12,104 bases of DNA from Peptococcaceae bacterium (GCA_019415505.1 DXZC01000067.1:1-12104); one strand, 5' to 3'; positions 1 to 6,299 are shown, counted from the stretch's first letter. Notes: a model not told the origin generated them from the letters alone. Translations and numbers: made by a program.

Positions 1-193
1 TTATATCATATTCAACCATTAAAACAACTGTTTTGTTAATCTCATTTTGAAATAAGGAATTAACCTCGTAATACCCGCACATTTGAGAAATATATACTCC
101 TTTCCACAACGAAGCTACGATACTGGCGGAAAGGTGAGAATACAGGTAACGTTCATACGATGTAGAGGCAAAAAAGAGATACCCTAAAAACAT
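1..193 (-). CDS. Possible 5' part of a gene running off the left edge (unrecognised)
   Basis: A minus-strand frame is open from about position 235 to the window edge. It has an ATG at 191-193 giving about 64 codons that begin MFLGYLFFASTSYERY. In-frame GTG and TTG codons lie further upstream. The Shine-Dalgarno is poor: only a GGAAAG about five bases before the ATG. The plus strand here is richer in C than G, so the minus strand is G-rich, as coding strands often are in Bacillota. I do not recognise the product. An open frame of this length can occur by chance in AT-rich DNA, so this may be non-coding. The truncation prevents a better test. Confidence 0.22.
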   Translation of the reverse strand, partial: MFLGYLFFASTSYERYLYSHLSASIVASLWKGVYISQMCGYYEVNSLFQNEINKTVVLMVEYDI

Positions 194-641
194 CTTAGCT
201 TTCCACACCGGCCTTCCCACTATACACAAATTTTAAGAGGCTTACTCCCCCATTTACTAACACCCATTAATGACTCTAACCTGCCAGTTTACATGGGCTA
301 ACCCGTGAGTAATTATAACCAAAATTACAATAGTCTTGATTTTTTAATACCTTTTAACATATCTTAAAAGCATTTACAAATACTATTTAGTAACCTAAAA
401 AAACCTCAGAGCTATTTTCTTCATAAAATTGACTAAAGCAAAAATACTCAAAATATGGAGTTAGAATTTTTTAGTTATAGAAATAGATAACTAAAAATCC
501 GATACTAAAGCAACTAATCATAAGTTAATAACGCCGCTACCACCGAAACTTTAAGCAATTTTTAGCATACACGCAATGTACACAAAAATAAACTGTTATT
601 ACTCATAGAAAAAAGTAATAATAATACCAGTTTTAACAATA
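194..641. other. AT-rich intergenic region, no supported gene
   Basis: I see no convincing open frame, RNA gene or clear sigma-A promoter in this stretch. It holds a small hairpin, CATGGG with loop CTAA and CCCGTG at 292-307, and the inverted repeat at 468-497 listed separately. It presumably carries the promoter of the downstream lipoprotein gene, but no TTGACA/TATAAT pair stands out. Confidence 0.5.
468..497. repeat. Perfect AT-rich inverted repeat upstream of the lipoprotein gene
   Basis: TTTTTAGTTAT at 468-478 and ATAACTAAAAA at 487-497 are exact reverse complements, giving 11 base pairs around an 8-base loop. The stem holds only one G-C pair, so it is a poor intrinsic terminator. A dyad operator or chance AT symmetry are the alternatives. 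It lies about 155 bases before the lipoprotein start. Confidence 0.4.
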
Positions 642-643
642 GT

Positions 644-649
644 GAGGTG
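644..649 (+). promoter_or_regulatory. Shine-Dalgarno GAGGTG that fixes the lipoprotein start
   Basis: GAGGTG lies four bases before the ATG at 654, or six if counted from GAGG. An in-frame GTG at 642 would place this motif inside the gene and has no Shine-Dalgarno of its own. The ATG start also gives a standard short lipoprotein signal peptide. Confidence 0.7.
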
Positions 650-653
650 CGGC

Positions 654-2414
654 ATGAAAGGTCACAAACCCAGTATTCTTCTTCTTATAGTTACACTTTT
701 CTTAATAATTTTGGCTGGCTGTAACGAGCCTAAAGAGGAGGGAGAAAAAACTACCAACCTGGGAGGTAAAGACATTAAGACCCAAGCTATGGAAATAACA
801 GGGTTACCGGAATATCCCCAGGCGCCGGAAAGAGGCACCAATAAAATTACAGCGGACACTACCATAACTCTTGCCGATGACGGCATAACTATAGATGGTA
901 ACGGAGCGTCGGTTGATAAGTCTCAAGTTACAATAGCCGCGCCCGGCACATATGCTATCAGCGGTAGCCTCTCAGAAGGCCAGATAGTGGTAGCAGAAAA
1001 CAGTGAAACCGATAAAGTTAAGCTGATACTGGACGGCGTTTCTATACATACCACCAATTCCTCACCTATTTATATTAAAAACGCAGCTAAAACTGTGATT
1101 CAATTAAATGACGGTTCCGTAAATATTCTAAAAGATGAAGCAGCATCTGGCACAGACGGAGAAAGTGAACCTAATGCCGCCATATTTAGCAAAGATGACT
1201 TAAAGATAAAGGGTAGCGGCAGTCTTTACCTAACTGCCAACTGCCAAAACGGGGTTAACTGTGAGGATGATTTAAAAATTGAGGACGCAGCTATCTATAT
1301 CACCGCAATTGACAATGGCTTACGAGGGAAAGATTCCGTTACCATAGATAGCGGCACAATAATTATAGAAGCTCAGGGAAACGGTATTTGCACTAACAAT
1401 ATGGAAGATGAGGGCAAGGGCTATATTGCCATCAACGGCGGCCACCTGGAAATAACTGCCCAACAAGACTGTATACAGGCGGCAACGGATTTATCAATAA
1501 TGTCCGGGTCAATATATACTGCCAGCGGCGGTGGCGTTGGGGCAGCCAACGCTACTGAGAAGCAAGAAGATGACTTGGAACAATCGGACCGACAAGGTGA
1601 CGCTGACCCAGGGGCGAACGAAAGCACAACAGACAGCGTAAGCTCTAAGGGCTTAAAGGCTGGTTTTACCTTGAATATTAGCGGCGGTACCATAGTGTCA
1701 GATTGCGCTGACAGTGCCATATATGCCGATGATGCTATAACTATTAGCGGCGGCAGCCTGGAAATTAGCACTGGTTATGCTGGCATCCACACAAATACAG
1801 ACCTGGAAATTAGCGGTGGCACCATTGTAGTAAACCAAAGCCATGAGGGTTTAGAGGCCGCAAATATAACGATTAGCGGCGGTAAGGTTAACCTCAAAGC
1901 CTCTGGTGATGGTATTTATAGCGCTGGTGGCAATGATGTTCCCGGAACCGCTGCCCAAGGGGAGCAAGAGGCTTTGACTGACAGCAGCGGGGCGTTAAAC
2001 ATTAACGGCGGCACTATTATTGTTAATGCTGAAGGTGACGGTATTGCTGTTAACGGTAACGCCACTATAGTCGGAGGTCAAATATTGGTTTACGGCCCCA
2101 GCGGCGACGGCAGCAGTGGCCTGGACTATGGTGGAGAATTTATTGTTAACGGCGGCACCATGATTGTGTTTAGTACTACAAATAAGGCCATGGGCATTTC
2201 CGATGCCTCTAAGCAAAAGAGTATCTTTGTAGGGCTTACGGGCAAGGCTGATTCGGTGCTTAAAGTCAGCGACAGTAATGGCAAAACCTTAGTACTGGAA
2301 ACCTCCCCCAAAGAATTTGGCTGCGTTATGATTTCTACACCGGACTTAACCGCAGGAATGTCCTACAACTTTTATTTAGACGGCGAAAACATAGGGGCCT
2401 TTGAAGCCCAATAA
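654..2414 (+). CDS. Surface lipoprotein with Cthe_2159-like (DUF4353) carbohydrate-binding beta-helix domain
   Basis: Predicted secreted lipoprotein of 586 residues, starting at the ATG at 654 rather than the in-frame GTG at 642. Residues 1-23 form a short basic start, a hydrophobic core and the lipobox LAG-C, with Cys23 as the lipidation site. A charged linker follows, then a long repetitive region rich in I-S-G-G-x-I/L turns with asparagine and aspartate. This pattern is typical of a right-handed parallel beta-helix and of the Cthe_2159/DUF4353 family, first described as cellulose and polygalacturonate binders. An acidic, serine-rich low-complexity segment (about residues 300-335, around TEKQEDDLEQSDRQGDADPG) interrupts the coils. 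No enzymatic motif is visible, so binding rather than catalysis is the safer call. The C-terminal part (FIVNGGTMIVFSTTNKAMG onwards) fits the usual end of this domain. It is probably monocistronic, with 84 bases before nfo. The ligand is unknown. Confidence 0.85.
   Translation: MKGHKPSILLLIVTLFLIILAGCNEPKEEGEKTTNLGGKDIKTQAMEITGLPEYPQAPERGTNKITADTTITLADDGITIDGNGASVDKSQVTIAAPGTYAISGSLSEGQIVVAENSETDKVKLILDGVSIHTTNSSPIYIKNAAKTVIQLNDGSVNILKDEAASGTDGESEPNAAIFSKDDLKIKGSGSLYLTANCQNGVNCEDDLKIEDAAIYITAIDNGLRGKDSVTIDSGTIIIEAQGNGICTNNMEDEGKGYIAINGGHLEITAQQDCIQAATDLSIMSGSIYTASGGGVGAANATEKQEDDLEQSDRQGDADPGANESTTDSVSSKGLKAGFTLNISGGTIVSDCADSAIYADDAITISGGSLEISTGYAGIHTNTDLEISGGTIVVNQSHEGLEAANITISGGKVNLKASGDGIYSAGGNDVPGTAAQGEQEALTDSSGALNINGGTIIVNAEGDGIAVNGNATIVGGQILVYGPSGDGSSGLDYGGEFIVNGGTMIVFSTTNKAMGISDASKQKSIFVGLTGKADSVLKVSDSNGKTLVLETSPKEFGCVMISTPDLTAGMSYNFYLDGENIGAFEAQ
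1677..2155 (+). repeat. Degenerate in-gene repeats, one per beta-helix coil (about 66 bases)
   Basis: The motif ATTAGCGGCGG or a close variant recurs at 1677, 1743, 1809, 1872, 2001 and 2145, with a related copy at 1431. The first intervals are 66, 66 and 63 bases, or 22, 22 and 21 residues, close to one helical turn. The later intervals, 129 and 144 bases, are about double, where insertions or diverged coils lie between copies. The repeat encodes I-S-G-G or I-N-G-G turns. Confidence 0.75.
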
Positions 2415-2444
2415 TTAATAGTTAGTAATTTTTATCACTGCTTC

Positions 2445-2473
2445 TTGGCAGAGAGTCTATAAGTATAAAAAAT
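2445..2473 (+). promoter_or_regulatory. Weak candidate sigma-A promoter for nfo
   Basis: TTGGCA at 2445-2450 matches the -35 consensus at five of six positions. It is followed after 17 bases by AAAAAT at 2468-2473, four of six for the -10. A better TATAAT at 2479-2484 lies too close to the AGGAGG at 2489-2494 to leave a normal leader. Read-through from the lipoprotein gene is also possible, because no terminator is seen in this gap. Confidence 0.3.
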
Positions 2474-2498
2474 AAAGTTATAATATTTAGGAGGCATT

Positions 2499-3329
2499 AT
2501 GTTAAATATAGGTTGTCATCTCTCCAGCGCCAATGGTTATTTGGCTATGGGTGAAACAGCAAAGACAATAGACGGCAATACATTTCAATTTTTTACCCGC
2601 AACCCTAGAGGCGGTAAGGCCAAAAAATTTGTGCCCCAGGATGCGGCAGCCCTAGAAGATTTTTTACAACAGCACAGTTTTGCCCCCATTTTGGCCCATG
2701 CTCCCTATACCTTAAATGCCTGCTCAGCCAAGGAGGAAACGAGAAATTTCGCCCTAGAAGTAATGCGGGACGACTTAGAAAGGCTAGAGCATTTGCCCCA
2801 TAGCCTATATAATTTTCACCCAGGAAGTCATACTGGACAAGGTGTTGAGACCGGCATTCAGCAAATAGCGGACCTTTTAAACGCTGTTATTACTAAGGAA
2901 CAAACCACCACCGTGCTTTTGGAAACCATGGCCGGTAAAGGGACAGAAGTAGGTTCCACTTTTTCTGAGCTAGCTGCCATCATAGACAAGGTTGAGTTAG
3001 AGGAAAAAATGGGGGTATGTTTAGATACCTGCCATATTTTTGACGGCGGTTACGATATTGTCAACGACCTGGAAGGCGTTTTAGCTGAGTTTGACATGGT
3101 CATCGGCCTAGAGCGATTAAAAGCCATTCATATTAACGATTCCATGAACACTCTAGGGTGCCATAAGGACCGCCATGCCAAAATTGGCCAGGGTGGCATC
3201 GGCCTAGAGGCCTTTGGCCGCTTAATTAATCACCCGGCTTTACGGCATCTCCCCTACTACTTAGAAACCCCCAATGATTTGGCGGGCTATAAAGAGGAGA
3301 TCAAGCTCCTACGGGATTTATATCGCTGA
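2499..3329 (+). CDS. nfo: Endonuclease IV (AP endonuclease, deoxyribonuclease IV)
   Basis: Cytosolic base-excision repair enzyme that cuts the DNA backbone 5' to abasic sites and removes 3' blocking groups. It uses a tri-zinc centre in a TIM barrel. At 276 residues it has normal family length. All nine expected metal ligands can be placed: His67 (AHAPY), His107 (FHPGSH), Glu142 (LLETMAGKG), Asp176 and His179 (LDTCH), His211 (HIND), Asp224 and His226 (KDRH), and Glu256 (LETPND). The ATG start is preceded by a strong AGGAGG. The gene ends just before a strong terminator shared with the convergent yqeY. In spore formers this enzyme helps repair spore DNA during outgrowth; that role here is inferred from family knowledge. 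Confidence 0.96.
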   Translation: MLNIGCHLSSANGYLAMGETAKTIDGNTFQFFTRNPRGGKAKKFVPQDAAALEDFLQQHSFAPILAHAPYTLNACSAKEETRNFALEVMRDDLERLEHLPHSLYNFHPGSHTGQGVETGIQQIADLLNAVITKEQTTTVLLETMAGKGTEVGSTFSELAAIIDKVELEEKMGVCLDTCHIFDGGYDIVNDLEGVLAEFDMVIGLERLKAIHINDSMNTLGCHKDRHAKIGQGGIGLEAFGRLINHPALRHLPYYLETPNDLAGYKEEIKLLRDLYR

Positions 3330-3333
3330 GCTT

Positions 3334-3376
3334 AAATAGAGAAAGGCAGACTTTAACAGTCTGCCTTTCTTTATTT
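3334..3376. terminator. Bidirectional intrinsic terminator between nfo and yqeY
   Basis: GAAAGGCAGACT (3341-3352) and AGTCTGCCTTTC (3358-3369) form a perfect 12-base-pair stem with loop TTAAC. Flanking A-rich and T-rich tracts extend the pairing to 3334-3376 and give T-runs on both strands. It sits between the ends of two convergent genes and should stop both transcripts. Confidence 0.92.
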
Positions 3377-3398
3377 GATAATCAGATAATTAATCCTA

Positions 3399-3845
3399 TT
3401 AACCCATACGTTCCATTAAAAGACGGTTTACCAGGCTACCATCGGCTTTGCCTTTAACCTTGGGCATTAAAACTTTCATAATCTTACCTTTATCCATTGG
3501 TTGAGGACTTGTCAAGCCCAGCTCAACCAAAACACCCTCAATAATCTCCTGTATTTCCTTTTCCTCTAAAAAGGTGGGGGCAAACGCCTCTAAAACCTTG
3601 ATGCGCTCCTGTGCTTGGGTAATAATATCCGTACGGTCAGAGGGAGCGGAATCCATGGTTTCCTTAGTTTGCTTAATCTCCTTGAGGATAATAGTATTTT
3701 CCTCTTCTTCCGTTAGGGGAGCTTGTTTATCCTTGGCTTTGGCTTTTAAAGCTGAAAGTAACAGGGTGAGGCTTTCCTTGCGTTCTTTATCCTTAGCCTT
3801 CATAGCTGCTATCATTTCTTTTTGGACTGCTTCTGTTTTACTCAT
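3399..3845 (-). CDS. yqeY: GatB/YqeY domain protein
   Basis: Small cytosolic protein of 148 residues, the usual YqeY length. It resembles the C-terminal tail domain of GatB, the tRNA-dependent amidotransferase subunit, and is thought to be tRNA-associated, though its precise role is not established. The sequence is an almost all-helical, lysine- and glutamate-rich N-terminal half (MSKTEAVQKEMIAAMKAKDK). The family's C-terminal motif follows near residues 129-141 (KVKGKADGSLVNR). The ATG follows directly after the TAA of the upstream ADP-ribosylglycohydrolase gene. Its Shine-Dalgarno GGAGG lies inside the tail of that gene, so the two are co-transcribed and probably translationally coupled. 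Transcription ends at the bidirectional terminator at 3334-3376. Confidence 0.9.
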   Translation of the reverse strand: MSKTEAVQKEMIAAMKAKDKERKESLTLLLSALKAKAKDKQAPLTEEEENTIILKEIKQTKETMDSAPSDRTDIITQAQERIKVLEAFAPTFLEEKEIQEIIEGVLVELGLTSPQPMDKGKIMKVLMPKVKGKADGSLVNRLLMERMG

Positions 3846-4637
3846 TTATCTTTTCCTCCGTAAAAATTCTTGATAAACCACTAGTATTTCTTGATCCAGG
3901 CGCTTTAGGGCCTCAGTAATTATAGCAGCGGGTATTTCATAATGCGCTTCAGCAATGCTACAGGCTATAGCGGCAATGGTATCGCTATCACCGCCAAGGG
4001 ATATAGCTTTACGCAAACAATCCTCAAAATCAGTTGCTTCAAAAAAGGCTGTCATAGCTTGGGGCACCGAGCCTTGACAGCTCTCGTTAAAGGTATAATT
4101 GGGGCGAATGTCCTCTATGCTCTGGCGAAAATCATAATTAAACACGCCCCGAATATAGTTCCTCACCTCATCCTTGGTTTTACCGTTGCGCAGCAAAAAA
4201 ATGGCCGCAGCCACGCTTTGAGCGCCAGCGATACCCTGGGGGTGATTATGGGTAACCTCGGCGCTTAACTTAGCGACAGTCAAAGTTTCATCTAAGGTGC
4301 CGTAAAGCCAACCAACAGGCGATACCCGCATTGCCGAACCGTTACCCCAGCTATTGTAAGCCAAGGGCTGTTCCGAGTCTAACCAGGCCCTAAATCTGGC
4401 GCCATAACCGGCGTTAGGATATTTACGACCAAAATAACGCATTTCTTGAATTAAGGACTTTTTTATATCCCTCTGACTCAAACCATCTGACGCCATGAGA
4501 GCCTTAGCCACCGCGGCGGTCATAATAGTATCATCGGTGAAAATACAATCTTTATGCCATAGAGGAAAATCCATTGTTTTAATGTTATTAAACTCGTAGA
4601 CGCTACCTACAATATCGCCAATCATTGCGCCAAGCAT
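3846..4637 (-). CDS. ADP-ribosylglycohydrolase family protein (DraG/ARH-like)
   Basis: Predicted cytosolic metal-dependent hydrolase of 263 residues that removes ADP-ribose from a protein, nucleic acid or small molecule. Family landmarks are in order: the N-terminal GAMIGDIVGS, the metal-binding FTDDT (Thr34-Asp35-Asp36), SWGNGSAMRVSP at about 96-107, THNHPQG around His130-His132, and the second metal site GGDSDT (Asp217, Asp219, Thr220). All key acidic residues are kept, so it should be active. No partner ADP-ribosyltransferase or nitrogenase gene is visible nearby, so the substrate cannot be named. The ATG at 4637 has AAAGGAG upstream and a sigma-A promoter 40-70 bases before it. It forms a two-gene operon with yqeY. 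Confidence 0.88.
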   Translation of the reverse strand: MLGAMIGDIVGSVYEFNNIKTMDFPLWHKDCIFTDDTIMTAAVAKALMASDGLSQRDIKKSLIQEMRYFGRKYPNAGYGARFRAWLDSEQPLAYNSWGNGSAMRVSPVGWLYGTLDETLTVAKLSAEVTHNHPQGIAGAQSVAAAIFLLRNGKTKDEVRNYIRGVFNYDFRQSIEDIRPNYTFNESCQGSVPQAMTAFFEATDFEDCLRKAISLGGDSDTIAAIACSIAEAHYEIPAAIITEALKRLDQEILVVYQEFLRRKR

Positions 4638-4676
4638 CAGCCGCTCTCCTTTCCCACTGTAACTTTAACTTTATAT

Positions 4677-4705
4677 ATTATAACACTTTCCCACAATTTT
4701 AACAA
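4677..4705 (-). promoter_or_regulatory. Sigma-A promoter for the ADP-ribosylglycohydrolase-yqeY operon
   Basis: On the minus strand, TTGTTA (4700-4705) is followed by exactly 17 bases and then TATAAT (4677-4682). A TG one base upstream makes this an extended -10. The predicted start near 4670 gives a leader of about 33 bases carrying the Shine-Dalgarno. Confidence 0.75.
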
Positions 4706-4749
4706 ATAGAATCAAAACTCCCACCTTAAATTAGAGAATTTCCTAATCA

Positions 4750-4789
4750 CCCGGTACGTGTGAGAACTGGCCAGTCTAACATGACCGGG
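4750..4789. repeat. Long imperfect GC-rich hairpin in an AT-rich gap
   Basis: CCCGGT (4750-4755) pairs with ACCGGG (4784-4789). After a bulged A, CGTGT (4757-4761) pairs with ACATG (4779-4783). An inner stem then closes on loop GGCC. This gives about 16 base pairs in 40 bases, with GC content well above its surroundings. There is no T-run on either strand, so it is not a standard terminator. It could be an RNA structure, a palindromic repeat unit or a protein site. Confidence 0.5.
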
Positions 4790-4910
4790 ATATTTTCTAC
4801 AGTTGTAGTTAGTGGGAATATTAAAGCGTTTTATCTTAAAGAGACTCTAATAGTTTAATATGAGAGATGCAGGGCATAAGTACAGCGCCCCAAGAGAGCA
4901 ACACGGTGAA

Positions 4911-4983
4911 AGTTGGCAAATATAATATAAAGCCAACTATTTTCCCTTATTTGCAATGATAGACACGAGAAATACAAGTTGGC
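4911..4983 (+). repeat. AGTTGGC / GCCAACT / AGTTGGC triple element
   Basis: AGTTGGC at 4911-4917 is the reverse complement of GCCAACT at 4932-4938, separated by 14 AT-only bases. A second AGTTGGC lies at 4977-4983. The central element could pair with either flanking copy, so two exclusive hairpins are possible. Seven-base arms are short and may be coincidental. Confidence 0.3.
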
Positions 4984-5149
4984 GGCAGTTGATATAACTA
5001 GAGGTTAACAAGCTTGAGAAAGTGAGGTAGCAGAATAAATTAACAATGAGAGAAAGCGAGCAAGATTGTAAATAACAAAAACCGTCCAAACTGCAATTAA
5101 TTTATAGTCCCCCTTAGCGGTTGGTGGGGCTAATTAAACCCGACCCTTA

Positions 5150-5608
5150 TTAGCGAAGAAAAGGGTCTTTTACCATAACAAAGTTTGTAAGTAGAACTCC
5201 CTGTCGTTCTACCAGTTGTTCTTTAACAACTTTATAGCCCCTTTTTGCTAAAAATGGTTTTGCGGTAATCGAGGCGTGGGTAACGATCTCGCCCTGAACA
5301 GCTTTTTCTAACCTATTACAAATAGCAGTGGCAACTCCTTTGCCCTGATAATCTGCATGGACAAATAAACGGTCAAGATAACCTGATTTAGCTATATCCC
5401 CAAAGCCTACTATGATGTTATCGGCCACTGCCACAACGCTATAATGTTCTTGTAGGGACTGATGCCATTTTTCAAGATCCACCCTACCAGGCGCCCACGC
5501 ATCTAATTGCTCTTTTGTGTAGTCTGGGGCATTTACTGTGTGAACAGTATTGTAAAACAGCTCAATCACTGCTTGGCAATCTAATGATTGATATTCTCTG
5601 ATAATCAC
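5150..5608 (-). CDS. GNAT family N-acetyltransferase, YafP-like
   Basis: Predicted cytosolic acetyl-CoA-dependent N-acetyltransferase of 152 residues. The acetyl-CoA binding loop is QGKGVA (residues 88-93), after the beta-strand YLDRLFVHADY. The C-terminal block HASITAKPFLAKRGYKVVKE, followed by a short ...TNF strand, closely resembles E. coli YafP as I remember it. YafP is a GNAT protein linked to DNA damage and toxic nitro-compounds; the substrate here is unknown. The start is GTG (5606-5608), with GGAGG six bases upstream. No in-frame ATG lies near it, and the first residues (IIREYQSLD) fit the family's N-terminus. It is a single gene with its own likely promoter; no partner toxin or polymerase gene is adjacent. 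Confidence 0.88.
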   Translation of the reverse strand: MIIREYQSLDCQAVIELFYNTVHTVNAPDYTKEQLDAWAPGRVDLEKWHQSLQEHYSVVAVADNIIVGFGDIAKSGYLDRLFVHADYQGKGVATAICNRLEKAVQGEIVTHASITAKPFLAKRGYKVVKEQLVERQGVLLTNFVMVKDPFLR

Positions 5609-5662
5609 TTTCTTCCTCCAATTTCAATCTGTGGCATCTAAATTGAGGTTCATTTTATAACC

Positions 5663-5671
5663 AGTATAACA
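5663..5671 (-). promoter_or_regulatory. Candidate extended -10 promoter for the acetyltransferase gene
   Basis: On the minus strand the sequence TGTTATACT gives an extended -10 (TG-n-TATACT). The predicted start near 5656 leaves a leader of about 48 bases. The matching -35, ATTACG at 5686-5691 with 17-base spacing, is weak, as is common for extended -10 promoters. Confidence 0.45.
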
Positions 5672-5865
5672 TGGTAATCTAATACCGTAATTCCTTTTGG
5701 CTTTGGAAAATTACTTATATAGTTTAGCACAGGCACTATAGTCTTGCTTCGCCGCAAGCCCTGAACCATAGGCTGAGTACAAGATAACCAAAGGGATATT
5801 AAAGGTATGCTGTTATCCTGAAAAATGCAGTATTTATGGCTATACTATCGTTGCTTAACCTTTTA

Positions 5866-5912
5866 AGAACAAAAAGAACCGAATTATTTTCGGTTCTTTA
5901 AAAATTTGTTCT
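5866..5912 (-). terminator. Intrinsic terminator with two-part stem
   Basis: AAAGAACCGAA (5873-5883) and TTCGGTTCTTT (5889-5899) form a perfect 11-base-pair stem with a 5-base loop. Outer arms AGAACAAA (5866-5873) and TTTGTTCT (5905-5912) can extend it, with a bulge. On the minus strand the inner stem is followed by CTTTTTGTTCTT, a good U-tract. It ends any transcript coming from the tRNA side. The stop codon of the small frame at 5884-6003 lies in its loop. Confidence 0.8.
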
Positions 5913-6177
5913 CAGATACGACTATCTTGACAAGAAAGTCAATATCTTTTGGGGTAAAACTGTAGTTAAAACAAATAAATTTATTATATGTTCTCAAGCG
6001 CATAAACCCCTACATTATAATATCTACTACCTGAAAAGGGGTTTTTATGTGTATTATCACTAAATTTCATTACAATTTTTGTTACAATTTCTTGTAAAAT
6101 ACCCGCTTAAAATCACCAATTTTTGCGATATCCCACCACTGTAGTCTATTTAGGGCCCACAAGCAAACTAGCTGCAT
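5884..6177 (-). pseudogene. Probable frameshifted remnant of a small gene (unrecognised)
   Basis: Three short minus-strand frames follow one another and together look coding. They are 6177-6082 (31 codons, containing WWDIAKIGDFKRVFYKK), an open frame at 6106-5984 (containing NPFSGSRYYNVG) and 6003-5884 (39 codons, containing SFTPKDIDFLVKIVVSEN). The last stops inside the loop of a strong terminator. Removing one G from the GGGG run (CCCC at 6007-6010) would join frames two and three into one reading. A near-duplicate 12-base tandem (6067-6078 and 6079-6090) lies at the first junction. No ribosome site precedes the first ATG. The pieces faintly recall the DFKR-V-x-K and DIDFL stretches of PD-(D/E)XK endonuclease-like proteins, but that is only a guess. 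The 39-codon frame could alternatively be a tiny intact gene. Confidence 0.35.
6067..6090. repeat. Two-copy 12-base tandem repeat
   Basis: TCATTACAATTT (6067-6078) is followed directly by TTGTTACAATTT (6079-6090), identical at ten of twelve positions. It lies at the first frame break of the suspected gene remnant and may be a slippage duplication. Confidence 0.5.
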
Positions 6178-6222
6178 AAAGACTTATGATACTTAAAACT
6201 AACTTAAAAAAGGGTAAAAAAG

Positions 6223-6299
6223 TGGTCGGAGTGAAAGGATTTGAACCTTCGGCCTCTGCGTCCCGAACGCAGCGCTCTACCAAGCTGAGCCACACTCCG
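6223..6299 (-). tRNA. tRNA-Pro (anticodon CGG)
   Basis: A 77-base minus-strand gene with a complete cloverleaf and encoded CCA (6223-6225). The acceptor stem is CGGAGTG with CACTCCG, discriminator A. The D-arm is GCTC-AGCTTGGTA-GAGC. The anticodon stem CTGCG/CGCAG has loop TTCGGGA, so the anticodon is CGG and reads CCG. The T-arm is GAAGG-TTCAAAT-CCTTT. The C1-G72 pair with A73 is the usual bacterial tRNA-Pro identity feature. T-runs (CTTTTTTACCCTTTTTT) follow directly downstream and may help 3' end formation. It has its own promoter. Confidence 0.97.

Larger units (their letters stand above)
4706..5149. other. AT-rich intergenic region with unexplained hairpins
   Basis: No supported gene. 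The longest plus-strand frames are about 30-45 codons and lack ribosome sites. One open from about 4730 encodes FPNHPVRVRTGQSNMTG and continues to a stop near 4858. It overlaps the 4750-4789 hairpin and is not convincing as a gene. The stretch also holds the AGTTGGC/GCCAACT elements listed separately. No clear intrinsic terminator for the acetyltransferase gene is seen: GGT-C-GGG and CCC-C-ACC pair around 5123-5145 but lack a T-run. Confidence 0.5.

Noticed and set aside
1421..1771. 116-codon minus-strand frame inside the lipoprotein gene
   Set aside because: It is antisense to a well-supported repetitive coding region; long antisense frames are common opposite Gly/Ser-rich repeats and it lacks a ribosome site.
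2438..2451. CTGC/GCAG hairpin between the lipoprotein gene and nfo
   Set aside because: The four-base stem has no T-run and is too weak to be a terminator.
3574..3873. 99-codon plus-strand frame over yqeY
   Set aside because: It is antisense to yqeY and runs into the end of the ADP-ribosylglycohydrolase gene, both well supported by motifs.
3942..4268. 108-codon plus-strand frame over the ADP-ribosylglycohydrolase gene
   Set aside because: It is antisense to conserved motifs including GGDSDT and has no family resemblance.
4860..4925. 21-codon plus-strand frame (starts MRDAGHKYSAPREQ)
   Set aside because: No Shine-Dalgarno, very short, and no recognisable features.
6001..6049. CCCC/GGGG hairpin followed by TTTTT on the plus strand
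   Set aside because: Only four G-C pairs around a 27-base loop, and no plus-strand gene upstream to terminate.
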